Assembly (NCBI GenBank): GCA_947470895.1
Contig: CANIVF010000039.1
Span: forward strand, 1-36,350
DNA from: Bacteroidota bacterium
GTDB lineage: Bacteria > Bacteroidota > Bacteroidia > Cytophagales > Cyclobacteriaceae
Direction: 5' to 3'
DNA length: 36,350 nt
Shown here: positions 17,672 to 25,689 of the stretch, piece by piece
Layout: the number at the start of each line of letters is the position of its first letter
How positions within the stretch are numbered: position 1 is the stretch's first letter
Notes under the pieces: model-generated
Database searches by the model: none
Told to the model about the DNA's origin: nothing
Seen by the model: only the letters and a program-made list of their open reading frames with translations
Made by a program: the position numbers and the translations under genes

Positions 17672-19084
17672 ATGGCCCAAGAATTCAGAAAGCGACAAGA
17701 AGAGGAAGAATTGATCAGGCGGTACGAAGAAAATCTTAAGCACGATAAGAACGACTTCTTTGATATCGACTCATACGAAACAATCATCAGCTATTATCTG
17801 GAAAAAGGTAAATTCAAACGTGCACTTACTGCCGTTGATCTGGCCAAAGAACAATATCCGTTTTCAACGGAATTACTTACGCTGAAGGCCCAAATTCTAA
17901 CAAACCTTCAACGCTTTGAAGAAGCACTTGAATTACTGGAGCAATCAAAAAATCTGCATCCACTGGATTTAGAAATCCATCTATCTATTGGCTCCATCTT
18001 ATCCCTTCAGGGAAAATATGAAGAGGCCATTACCCTCTATGAGGAAGCGCTTGCTTTTGCTGAAGAAGAAAAGGATGAGATTTTCTATAACATTGGTCTG
18101 GCATACCAAAGCATGGAAAAGTATGAACAAGCCATAGAAGTTTATAAAAAATCAATTGAAGAAAACATCAGCCATGAAGGTTCTTTGTATGAGCTTGCAT
18201 TTTGTTTAGATGTAGTAGGCCAATTGGAAGGAAGTCTTTCCTACTATAAAAAATTCATTGACGAAGATCCTTACTCTGCAGCAGCCTGGTATAATCTCGG
18301 CATAGTAAGTAATAAACTAGAGCGCTTTGAAGAAGCCATTGAAGCCTATGAGTTTGCTATTGCCATTGATGAGAATTTTGCCTCCGCCCATTTTAACATG
18401 GGAAACTCATTCATGAATCTTGAACAATACGATAAGGCGCTTGATGAGTTTAAAAAAACCATTGATATCGAAGGGCCGAGCCCTGAAGTTTATTGTTGCA
18501 TGGGTGCTGCCTATGAAAATCTGGAGCAATATGATCTGGGCTTAAAGTACTTCCAAAAATCATCTAAACTAGATTCATTGTATGAAGAAGCTTGGTTTGG
18601 AGCTGGCAGTTGTCTTGAAAAACAAGAGAAATGGCATCAGGCACTCCATTTTTTTAATAAAGCCATCAAGATCAATAGTCTTAATGCTGAATATTGGAAA
18701 GCGGCAGCTCATGCAGAATTTAAAATAGGAAACATTATTTCCAGCATAAGTGCCTATGAAGAAGCGAGCAATTTAAGCCCGGAAGATAAAGAAGTGTGGC
18801 TGAACTGGTCGTATATATACTACGAACAAGGCGAGCACGATAAAGCCATTGAAGCACTTCTGCAAGGCATGAGCGAACTTCCGGCTGAATCAGAATTTTT
18901 TTATCGCATGACAGTTTACCTGATTGAAGCCGGCAAGTTTAAAGAGGCACTTAATTATCTGGAAAATGCATTAATTTTGAACTTTGAAGGTCATGCAGTG
19001 TTATTTGATTTTTTTCCAAAAATTGAAACTCAAAAGGCCCTCTACAAAATAATTGATCAGTTTAGAAAAGAAGATCCCTCATGA
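17672..19084 (+). CDS. tetratricopeptide-repeat protein
   Basis: A 470-residue, acidic, all-helical protein made almost wholly of TPR units of about 34 residues. Clear examples are FEEALELLEQSKNLHPLD, YEQAIEVYKKSIEENIS, FEEAIEAYEFAIAIDENF and YDKALDEFKKTIDIEG. No signal peptide or membrane segment is visible, so it is probably a cytoplasmic scaffold. Its stop overlaps the ATG of comA (ATGA), and the three genes after it are packed within 5 bases of each other, so it is first in a four-gene operon. Its partner is unknown. Confidence 0.85.
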   Translation: MAQEFRKRQEEEELIRRYEENLKHDKNDFFDIDSYETIISYYLEKGKFKRALTAVDLAKEQYPFSTELLTLKAQILTNLQRFEEALELLEQSKNLHPLDLEIHLSIGSILSLQGKYEEAITLYEEALAFAEEEKDEIFYNIGLAYQSMEKYEQAIEVYKKSIEENISHEGSLYELAFCLDVVGQLEGSLSYYKKFIDEDPYSAAAWYNLGIVSNKLERFEEAIEAYEFAIAIDENFASAHFNMGNSFMNLEQYDKALDEFKKTIDIEGPSPEVYCCMGAAYENLEQYDLGLKYFQKSSKLDSLYEEAWFGAGSCLEKQEKWHQALHFFNKAIKINSLNAEYWKAAAHAEFKIGNIISSISAYEEASNLSPEDKEVWLNWSYIYYEQGEHDKAIEALLQGMSELPAESEFFYRMTVYLIEAGKFKEALNYLENALILNFEGHAVLFDFFPKIETQKALYKIIDQFRKEDPS

Positions 19085-19884
19085 ACTACAACCTGAAGAA
19101 CCTGCCTGAGCGCACCAAAAAACCGAGGCAAAGTGGTTATACGATGGCCATGGATAAAGGCCTTAGTGTGCGCGAAGCTGAAGATTTCGTTAGCATTGCA
19201 TCCGAACACGTTGATATTGTGAAACTTGGATGGGGCACCTCATTCGTAACACCCAACGTACAAGATAAAATTAAAGTCTATAAAGACGCTGGTCTTCCTT
19301 GTTACTTCGGTGGCACACTGTTCGAAGCATTTATTATTCGTGACCAATTTGATGATTACCGTAGGGTGCTCGATAAATTCGGAATCACTTATGCTGAAGT
19401 CTCCGATGGCTCCATTGACTTAGAACACGACAAAAAACTGGAATACATCAGTAAACTATCTCAACAGGTTACTGTGCTATCCGAAGTAGGTTCAAAAGAT
19501 GCAGATAAAATTATACCTCCTTACAAGTGGATTGAGCTGATGCAGAGCGAACTGGATGCAGGTGCATGGAAAGTAATTGGTGAAGCTCGTGAAGGTGGAA
19601 ACGTGGGACTGTTCCGTTCTACTGGTGAAGTGCGCTCTGGTTTAGTGCAGGAGATTTTAACAAAAATACCGTTCGAAAAAATAATCTGGGAAGCTCCTCA
19701 AAAAGCCCAACAGGTTTGGTTTATCAAACTCTTAGGGGCAAACGTAAACTTAGGTAACATTGCTCCTAATGAAGTTATTCCGTTGGAAACTATTCGTCTT
19801 GGTTTACGAGGCGATACCTTTCTTCACTTTCTTGGATTAGAACGTAAAAAAGACAACAGCACTCCACCCTTTCAGGCAGACTAA
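19081..19884 (+). CDS. comA: phosphosulfolactate synthase (ComA family)
   Basis: A 267-residue TIM-barrel enzyme of the ComA family, which joins sulfite to phosphoenolpyruvate to give phosphosulfolactate. Family traits visible are SGYTMAMDKGLSVREAEDF at the N-terminus, VDIVKLGWGTSF, CYFGGTLFEAF, YAEVSDGS, KVIGEAREGGNVG and IIWEAPQKAQQVWFIKLLGANVNLGNI split over the last third. In methanogens this starts coenzyme M synthesis; spore-forming bacilli use it for sulfolactate. Neither use fits here and no comB or comC lies in the window. In Bacteroidota it might feed cysteate or sulfonolipid synthesis (inference). Its ATG overlaps the TPR gene stop. Confidence 0.9.
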   Translation: MNYNLKNLPERTKKPRQSGYTMAMDKGLSVREAEDFVSIASEHVDIVKLGWGTSFVTPNVQDKIKVYKDAGLPCYFGGTLFEAFIIRDQFDDYRRVLDKFGITYAEVSDGSIDLEHDKKLEYISKLSQQVTVLSEVGSKDADKIIPPYKWIELMQSELDAGAWKVIGEAREGGNVGLFRSTGEVRSGLVQEILTKIPFEKIIWEAPQKAQQVWFIKLLGANVNLGNIAPNEVIPLETIRLGLRGDTFLHFLGLERKKDNSTPPFQAD

Positions 19885-19889
19885 TAATT

Positions 19890-20828
19890 TTGAGAACTAC
19901 CAAAGATTATCTCCTTCTCTACACGAAGGGATTGTGCATGGGCATAGCCGATGTTATTCCGGGTGTATCGGGTGGAACCGTGGCATTCATTTCAGGCATT
20001 TATGAAGAGTTACTCAATTCGATTAAATCCATTGATAAAGAGGCGTTCCAGTTATTGCTTCGATTTAGGATTGCCGATTTCTGGAAAAAAATAAACGGGC
20101 CTTTTCTGATATGTGTCTTGGGAGGTATTGTAACTAGTTTAGCATCATTGGCACGTTTAATGACCTATTTGCTCGAGCACCATCCGATTCAAATCTGGTC
20201 TTTCTTTTTTGGTCTGATTCTGATTTCTTCACCACTTATTCTGCGTGATATCCAAAAATGGAATATGGCAACTGTGACATCATTTGTTATTGGTGTGGTC
20301 GCTGCTTATTTAATCACCATATTGTCTCCAACCGAAACCCCGACGAATTTACCTTTCATATTTTTTTGCGGAGCATTCGCAATCTGTGCCATGATCTTAC
20401 CAGGAATATCAGGAGCCTTCATGTTGTTGCTCATTGGTAAATATGAATACATGATTACTGCATTGATCGAATTCAACCTGCCTGTAATTACTGTTTTTGT
20501 TTTAGGCTGCTTTTTTGGCTTATTAGGTTTCTCCAGATTCTTAAGTTGGATTCTCACCCATTATCGATTCCCTACATTGGCCATGCTGGCTGGTTTCATG
20601 ATCGGATCGCTCAATAAGGTGTGGCCATGGAAAGAAGTAACGCTGTTTAGGTTAAATCACGAAGGAGTTCGGGTGCCTGCTTTTGACAAAAGTATCTGGC
20701 CTTGGGAGTATTTTGAAAAAACCGGAAATGACCCTCTATTATTTAATGCAATTCTATTCGCAGCTATAGGTATTTTTCTCGTAGTTGCAATCGAAAAAAC
20801 CGCTGCCTACCTCAAGTCAAAATCGTAA
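19890..20828 (+). CDS. popT: DUF368 membrane protein, probable undecaprenyl-phosphate translocase (PopT family)
   Basis: A 312-residue polytopic membrane protein with about eight hydrophobic segments. Family signatures are GLCMGIADVIPGVSGGTVAFISGIYE near the start (split at 15-40) and MILPGISGAFMLLLIGKYE in the second half, an internal repeat of the PGxSG motif. DUF368 proteins have been reported to return undecaprenyl phosphate to the cytoplasmic face for reuse in envelope synthesis. TTG is the only start that keeps the conserved N-terminus; it sits 5 bases after comA. The carrier link with the exopolysaccharide genes upstream is suggestive only. Confidence 0.85.
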   Translation: MRTTKDYLLLYTKGLCMGIADVIPGVSGGTVAFISGIYEELLNSIKSIDKEAFQLLLRFRIADFWKKINGPFLICVLGGIVTSLASLARLMTYLLEHHPIQIWSFFFGLILISSPLILRDIQKWNMATVTSFVIGVVAAYLITILSPTETPTNLPFIFFCGAFAICAMILPGISGAFMLLLIGKYEYMITALIEFNLPVITVFVLGCFFGLLGFSRFLSWILTHYRFPTLAMLAGFMIGSLNKVWPWKEVTLFRLNHEGVRVPAFDKSIWPWEYFEKTGNDPLLFNAILFAAIGIFLVVAIEKTAAYLKSKS

Positions 20829-20832
20829 TACA

Positions 20833-21576
20833 ATGGAAAAAAAATATGGCCTTATCGGGGCAACTGTCAGTCATTCATTTTCAAAATCCTATTTCGATGA
20901 AAAATTTTTCCGTGAGGGATTACGAGATTATCATTATGATCTTTATTCTCTTCCCATTATAGATGATCTTAAAAAGCTGTTGGAGGAAACTCCCGAGTTA
21001 GAAGGACTCAACGTAACCATTCCTTACAAAGAACAAGTGGTTAAATTTCTAAATGAAATTGACCCTGAAGCAAAAAAAATAGGTGCTGTTAATGTGATTA
21101 AAATCAAAGATGGTAAACTAAAAGGCTTTAACACCGATAGTGATGCTTTCCATGAAACATTAGAAAAATGGTTTCCAAGAACAAAGGAATCCAAAGCGCT
21201 TATTCTGGGAACAGGTGGGTCGGCCAAAGCCGTGCAGCAAGCTTTAAAGAAACTTTCTATTCCTTACCAGATGGTATCGCGCGACAAAGCAAAGGCGGAT
21301 TATACCTATGAAGATTTAGATCAAGACGGTAAAATTATTGCAGGAGTGCCGTTGATCATTAATACAACACCTCTGGGTATGTCGCCCGATACCAACAACT
21401 TTCCTCCTATTAACTACGAACAGCTAACTCCAGAACATTACGTGTATGATCTGATTTACAATCCGGCACGTACGATCTTTCTCCAAAAAGCTGAGATGCG
21501 TGGATCTCATATTAAGAACGGACTTGAGATGCTACACGTGCAGGCAGAAAAGGCGTGGGCCATCTGGAATAATTAA
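20833..21576 (+). CDS. aroE: shikimate dehydrogenase
   Basis: A 247-residue NADPH enzyme that reduces 3-dehydroshikimate to shikimate in aromatic amino-acid synthesis. The ATG at 20833 starts MEKKYGLIGATVSHSFSKS, which holds the shikimate-binding Ser pair. An upstream in-frame start at 20785 would overlap popT and is rejected. Catalytic Lys66 lies in NVTIPYKE, Asp102 in GFNTDSDAF, and the cofactor loop is LGTGGSAKAV. The C-terminus has NGLEMLHVQAEKAW. It is shorter than E. coli AroE but typical for Bacteroidota. It starts 4 bases after popT, so it ends the operon. Confidence 0.94.
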   Translation: MEKKYGLIGATVSHSFSKSYFDEKFFREGLRDYHYDLYSLPIIDDLKKLLEETPELEGLNVTIPYKEQVVKFLNEIDPEAKKIGAVNVIKIKDGKLKGFNTDSDAFHETLEKWFPRTKESKALILGTGGSAKAVQQALKKLSIPYQMVSRDKAKADYTYEDLDQDGKIIAGVPLIINTTPLGMSPDTNNFPPINYEQLTPEHYVYDLIYNPARTIFLQKAEMRGSHIKNGLEMLHVQAEKAWAIWNN

Positions 21577-21598
21577 AATCCGGAACTTATTATTCGTT

Positions 21599-21629
21599 AA
21601 TCAGTTAACAAGTATATTGTTAACTGATT
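21599..21629. promoter_or_regulatory. perfect inverted repeat between aroE and uvrB
   Basis: The left arm AATCAGTTAAC (21599-21609) and right arm GTTAACTGATT (21619-21629) are exact reverse complements around a 9-base spacer. The site ends 12 bases before the uvrB ATG. No uninterrupted T-run follows, so a standard terminator is unlikely. Its symmetry and place fit a repressor operator for the DNA-repair gene, perhaps a damage-response one (inference). It may alternatively be a weak aroE terminator. Confidence 0.55.
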
Positions 21630-21641
21630 TATCTCGCATTC

Positions 21642-23660
21642 ATGGATTTTAAACTGGTCAGCGACTTTGTTCCTACAGGAGACCAACCTAAGGCTATTAA
21701 GCAACTGGTTAGTGGTCTTAGCGGAGGTGAATCTCATCAAACCCTTCTTGGTGTAACAGGATCTGGAAAAACCTTCACGGTGGCCAATGTTATAGCAGAA
21801 CTGAATAGGCCTACGCTTATTCTAAGTCACAATAAAACATTAGCTGCCCAATTGTATGGAGAGTTTAAACGCTTCTTTCCTGAAAATGCAGTAGAATACT
21901 TTATATCCTACTACGATTATTATCAACCAGAAGCATTCATACCATCATCCAATCTATACATAGAAAAAGATCTTTCCATCAACCAGGAAATTGAAAAACT
22001 CAGGCTCAGCGCAACATCATCATTGCTTACCGGCAGGCGCGATGTTATTGTTGTGGCATCAGTCTCCTGCATATATGGTATTGGTAATCCCGAGGAATTT
22101 GGTAAAAATAAAATCCAACTTATCGTAGGAGAATTTATACCCCGAAATAAACTTCTATTTGCTTTAGTCGACATCTTATATCAGCGCACCGAAGGTGAAT
22201 TCAAACGCGGCAGTTTTCGTGTAAAGGGAGATACGGTAGATATTTTTCTTGCTTACGCGGATTATGCTGTGCGCGTCTATTTCTTTGGTGATGAAATTGA
22301 GGCTATTCAATTGATCGATCCCGTTACTGGAAAAAAAATATCAGATGAAAAAACATCGGTCATCTTCCCTGCCAACTTGTTTGTAACTGGTAAAGACATG
22401 CTTCATCAGGCCATCCGCGAAATTCAGGATGACATGGTGTTGCAAGTGGATATGTTTGAAGGAGAAAAAAAGCATCTGGAGGCCAAACGTTTGAAAGAGC
22501 GTACTGAGTTCGATCTTGAAATGATGCGCGAGTTGGGTTATTGCAGTGGTGTTGAAAACTACTCGCGTTATTTCGATCGCAGAAAAGCAGGGGCACGCCC
22601 GTTCTGTTTAATCGATTATTTCCCTGACGATTTTTTGATGGTGATTGATGAAAGTCACGTTACCGTTCCACAAGTGCGGGCCATGTGGGGAGGCGATCGA
22701 TCCCGGAAGGTAAATCTTGTTGATTACGGATTTCGACTGCCTTCTGCGCTGGATAATCGCCCTCTTACCTTCAATGAGTTTGAATCCATCTTGAATCAGG
22801 TGGTTTACGTAAGTGCCACTCCCTCCGAATATGAATTAAGAAAATCAGAAGGTGTAGTAGTAGAACAGCTTATTCGACCAACGGGTTTACTCGATCCTAT
22901 CATTGATGTGCGACCAAGTAAAAATCAAATTGATGATTTGCTGGAAGAGATTGATGAACGTGTAAAGAAAAAAGAACGCGTATTGGTGACTACACTTACC
23001 AAAAGAATGGCTGAGGAACTTACCAAGTTTCTGGAGCGCGCCTCGGTGAAGTGTCGCTACATTCACTCCGAAGTTGCCACGTTGGATCGAGTAGAAATAT
23101 TGCGCGAATTACGTCTTGGAGTTTTTGATGTATTGGTGGGAGTGAACCTTCTAAGAGAAGGACTTGACTTACCAGAGGTATCATTGGTAGCTATTCTGGA
23201 TGCCGATAAAGAAGGCTTCCTCCGTAATCAAAGATCACTAGTACAAACCATCGGGCGCGCTGCGCGTAACGAAAATGGCAGGGTTATCATGTATGCCGAT
23301 AAAATAACTGAGTCGATGCGCTTAGCTATTGATGAGACCGATCGTAGAAGAAAAATTCAAATTGATTATAATATCAAGCACGGCATCACACCTACGACCA
23401 TTATACGATCGAAAGATTCGATAATGGAGCTATCCGATTCAAAGAAATCGGTGAAGCGATATTATATTGAAGACGAAGAAAAAACATTAGCGGCCGATCC
23501 GGTTGTGGCTTACTTGTCGTTAGAAGAGCTTAAGAAATTGTCGGAACGTACACGCAAAGCCATGGAGAAAGCGGCAAAGGAACTTGAATTTATGGAAGCG
23601 GCACGTCTGCGAGACGAATACATGGCTATAGAGAAACTTATAACAGAAAAGAAACCTTAG
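21642..23660 (+). CDS. uvrB: excinuclease ABC subunit B
   Basis: A 672-residue DNA-damage-loading helicase-like subunit of nucleotide excision repair. Walker A GVTGSGKT is at 37-44. The beta-hairpin that clamps the DNA strand contains YYDYYQPEAFIPSSNLYIEKD split near 90-110. The DESH box is VIDESH, helicase motif VI is QTIGRAARN, and the C-terminal UVR domain (KELEFMEAARLRDEY) contacts UvrC. Length matches the family. It acts with UvrA and UvrC, which are not in the window. A perfect inverted repeat directly upstream may control it. Confidence 0.97.
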   Translation: MDFKLVSDFVPTGDQPKAIKQLVSGLSGGESHQTLLGVTGSGKTFTVANVIAELNRPTLILSHNKTLAAQLYGEFKRFFPENAVEYFISYYDYYQPEAFIPSSNLYIEKDLSINQEIEKLRLSATSSLLTGRRDVIVVASVSCIYGIGNPEEFGKNKIQLIVGEFIPRNKLLFALVDILYQRTEGEFKRGSFRVKGDTVDIFLAYADYAVRVYFFGDEIEAIQLIDPVTGKKISDEKTSVIFPANLFVTGKDMLHQAIREIQDDMVLQVDMFEGEKKHLEAKRLKERTEFDLEMMRELGYCSGVENYSRYFDRRKAGARPFCLIDYFPDDFLMVIDESHVTVPQVRAMWGGDRSRKVNLVDYGFRLPSALDNRPLTFNEFESILNQVVYVSATPSEYELRKSEGVVVEQLIRPTGLLDPIIDVRPSKNQIDDLLEEIDERVKKKERVLVTTLTKRMAEELTKFLERASVKCRYIHSEVATLDRVEILRELRLGVFDVLVGVNLLREGLDLPEVSLVAILDADKEGFLRNQRSLVQTIGRAARNENGRVIMYADKITESMRLAIDETDRRRKIQIDYNIKHGITPTTIIRSKDSIMELSDSKKSVKRYYIEDEEKTLAADPVVAYLSLEELKKLSERTRKAMEKAAKELEFMEAARLRDEYMAIEKLITEKKP

Positions 23661-23671
23661 AAAATTGAACT

Positions 23672-24112
23672 ATGGATACACCTAAAAACAGTATTTCATT
23701 CCTCATTGCACTCTTTGCATGTTCACTTTCTTCTTTCGCTCAAAGCAACAACGACATCATGGTGAGCGGAAGTTTGGATTTGATTAAGACCAATTACAGT
23801 AGCTTCCTTGATAAAGGACAAATGGGATTGGAAGGAAATTATTTTGTGGTACGTCATTTTACTGCTAGTGCCGGTGTGGAACTCTGGACGAAGGAAAAGA
23901 GCTCTTTTATGATGGGGATGCGGTGGTATCCATATGATCATGTATTTGTTCGCTTTCGCGGATTGATTGGAACCAATGATGTTTCGTTAGGAGGTGGTTG
24001 GGTAAAACCAATTAACGATTTGTGGAACTTTGAAGCCCTTGGAGATTTTTATGTTGCCGATACTGAGTTTGCCATTCGTGCAGGTTTGAGCTATGTGATA
24101 AAAAGTAAGTGA
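23672..24112 (+). CDS. small secreted protein, probable outer-membrane beta-barrel
   Basis: A 146-residue protein of unknown role. A signal peptide (about 1-24) ends in SSFAQS. The rest alternates short aromatic strands such as GLEGNYFVVRHFTASAGVEL and WYPYDHVFVRFRG, ending in a strand-like AIRAGLSYVIKSK, the pattern of small outer-membrane barrels. It starts 11 bases after uvrB and is probably co-transcribed, though no functional tie is clear. A DinB-family pseudogene begins 2 bases later. Confidence 0.65.
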   Translation: MDTPKNSISFLIALFACSLSSFAQSNNDIMVSGSLDLIKTNYSSFLDKGQMGLEGNYFVVRHFTASAGVELWTKEKSSFMMGMRWYPYDHVFVRFRGLIGTNDVSLGGGWVKPINDLWNFEALGDFYVADTEFAIRAGLSYVIKSK

Positions 24113-24114
24113 GC

Positions 24115-24606
24115 ATGAAGTTGCCAAACCCAAAAATCATTCATCTCGTTGCACAATTCTCGGCTCTATATGACGGGCAACCCTGGTATGGAGATTCCCT
24201 TTGTTTAACTCTGGAAACCATTACGCCAGCAAAAGCATATTGACAACCTGTTGATGGTGCTCACTCCATTGCACAGATTACTTCGCACATGATTTATTGG
24301 AGACAATCATTGATCAAAAAGTTAAATGGCGATCTTGATTCTAACCCTTCCATGGAGAGTGAGGAGAATTGGAAAACAAACGAACTGTTAAAAAAAGCGG
24401 GATGGAGATCACTCCTGAATTCGTTAGCGGAATCTCAAGCACAACTACTTACCCTATTGGCAAAACAAAAAGACTCCATCCTCAAAAAGAAGTATTCTGA
24501 AAAAGGAACGTTTCAGGATATAATCCATGGCGTTCTACAACATGATCTGTACCATACGGGGCAGCTTGCTTACTTAAAAAATATTTATCACACTAAGAAA
24601 AACTAA
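24115..24606 (+). pseudogene. DinB-family protein interrupted by an in-frame TGA
   Basis: Reading from the ATG at 24115 gives a 163-codon DinB/YfiT-like four-helix protein of normal family length, but codon 43 (24241-24243) is TGA. The part before it (QPWYGDSLCLTLETITPAKAY) and the part after (QPVDGAHSIAQITSHMIYWRQ) are in the same frame and both fit the family. Metal-ligand histidines are present in GAHS and in QHDLYHTGQ. A Trp (TGG) at that place would restore the gene. A shorter product could start at the ATG at 24289 but would lack the first helix. TGA is a normal stop elsewhere in the window (for instance at 15867-15869). Mutation or a sequencing error are the two likely causes. Confidence 0.75.
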
Positions 24607-24630
24607 AAAAGGCCCCGATTATTCGGAGCC
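24604..24630 (-). terminator. intrinsic terminator of the superoxide dismutase gene
   Basis: A hairpin at 24611-24630 pairs GGCCCCGA with TCGGAGCC (7 of 8 pairs, 4-base loop). On the minus strand it is followed at once by a T-run. It lies 25 bases beyond the sod stop. The DinB-family stop falls within the same T-run on the other strand. Confidence 0.75.
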
Positions 24631-24655
24631 CTCTCATCAGAAGATCTGTAAAAGA

Positions 24656-25258
24656 CTATTTAGCAAATCGCTTCGCTACTTCATTCCAGTTTACCACATT
24701 CCAAAAAGCAGCACAATAATCCGGTCTGCGGTTTTGGTAATTGAGGTAATAGGCATGTTCCCAAACATCCAAAGCTAAAATGGGTGTTCCTTTAACTTCA
24801 GCAATATCCATGAGTGGATTGTCCTGATTGGGTGTAGTTGAAATAGTCAACTTGCCTGAAGCATCTTTGGTTAACCAGGCCCAGCCCGATCCAAAACGAC
24901 CAACACCTGCAGCGTTGAATTTAGTTTTAAATTCTTCAATGCTACCGAATGCCGCATTAATTGCGTCTGCCAAAGCACCTGTAGGTGCCCCGCCTGCATT
25001 CGGAGCCATCAACGTCCAGAACAAACTGTGATTATAGTGGCCACCGCCATTGTTGCGAACTGCTACTGGATGTTTTGAGATGTTTGAACAGATCTCTTCA
25101 ATGCTCAAATTCTCCTCAGGCTTGCCTGCCAAAGTATTGTTTAAGTTGGTTACATATGCATTGTGATGTTTGCCATGATGAATTTCCATGGTGCGAGCGT
25201 CAATATGTGGTTCCAATGCATTAAAAGCATAAGGAAGTGCCGGAAGTGTAAATGCCAT
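24656..25258 (-). CDS. sodA: superoxide dismutase, Mn/Fe family
   Basis: A 200-residue cytoplasmic enzyme that converts superoxide to peroxide and oxygen. Metal ligands are His27 in [12 protein letters not shown], His77 in [10 protein letters not shown], and Asp164 and His168 in [11 protein letters not shown]. The NQDNPLM segment with its Gln, and [10 protein letters not shown], look more like manganese or cambialistic enzymes than iron-only ones; metal use needs a test. No export signal is seen. It is transcribed alone, between its own -7 box and a terminator. Confidence 0.95.
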   Translation of the reverse strand: MAFTLPALPYAFNALEPHIDARTMEIHHGKHHNAYVTNLNNTLAGKPEENLSIEEICSNISKHPVAVRNNGGGHYNHSLFWTLMAPNAGGAPTGALADAINAAFGSIEEFKTKFNAAGVGRFGSGWAWLTKDASGKLTISTTPNQDNPLMDIAEVKGTPILALDVWEHAYYLNYQNRRPDYCAAFWNVVNWNEVAKRFAK

Positions 25259-25287
25259 AATTATGATTTTTAGTGTTTTAAGTGTTT

Positions 25288-25295
25288 CAAATATA
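25288..25295 (-). promoter_or_regulatory. candidate -7 box for sodA
   Basis: On the minus strand the bases read TATATTTG, an exact TAnnTTTG match, 30 bases before the sod ATG. A TTG at the usual -33 spacing is missing; that region holds a short palindrome instead, which might mean activator dependence. Confidence 0.45.
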
Positions 25296-25312
25296 GTAAC
25301 TAACCCATGTCA

Positions 25313-25326
25313 GTAAAAGTTTTTAC
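25313..25326. promoter_or_regulatory. short palindrome over the sodA -33 region
   Basis: GTAAAAGTTTTTAC has 6-base arms GTAAAA and TTTTAC. It lies about 18 bases upstream of the sod -7 box, where a redox or metal regulator could act. It is AT-rich and short, so chance is possible. Confidence 0.25.
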
Positions 25327-25343
25327 AACATGCAGAAATATGA

Positions 25344-25688
25344 TCACAATTTACGTGCCTTGTATCCTTCTTTGCCAAGAATGCCCACTACCTTATCGCG
25401 CACATCTCCCTGGATCAATATATCACCTTCCTTGCAGGAGCCACCCACCCCACACTTAACTTTCAGTAATTTAGTCAGTTTTTCCAAATCTTCCGATATA
25501 CCTATAAAACCCGTGATCAGAGTAACTTGCTTACCTGCCCGACCACTTTTATCCAGCAATACCCTCAGGTTCTGTTGAGCTGCTGGCAATGTTTTCATTT
25601 CATCCTGATTTGAATGGGTATAATTATACTCATCGTTTGTAGAGTACACGACACCCTCACGGGTTTTCCAATCATTTTTCTTGCTCAT
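25344..25688 (-). CDS. yciH: SUI1-family translation factor (YciH-like)
   Basis: A 114-residue protein whose second half is an SUI1/eIF1 domain: QVTLITGFIGISEDLEKLTKLLK, the CGVGGSCKEGDILIQGD core and RDKVVGILGKEGYKARKL (each seen split over 53-114). Bacterial members bind the 30S subunit and affect initiation fidelity, but their exact role is less settled than for eIF1. The ATG lies 1 base after the stop of the J-domain gene, so the two are translated from one transcript. Confidence 0.9.
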   Translation of the reverse strand: MSKKNDWKTREGVVYSTNDEYNYTHSNQDEMKTLPAAQQNLRVLLDKSGRAGKQVTLITGFIGISEDLEKLTKLLKVKCGVGGSCKEGDILIQGDVRDKVVGILGKEGYKARKL

Positions 25689-25689
25689 A

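Noticed and set aside
24241-24243. TGA read as tryptophan or selenocysteine in the DinB-family gene.
   Set aside because: TGA ends several intact genes here, no selenocysteine element is apparent, and the site is not a known redox position.
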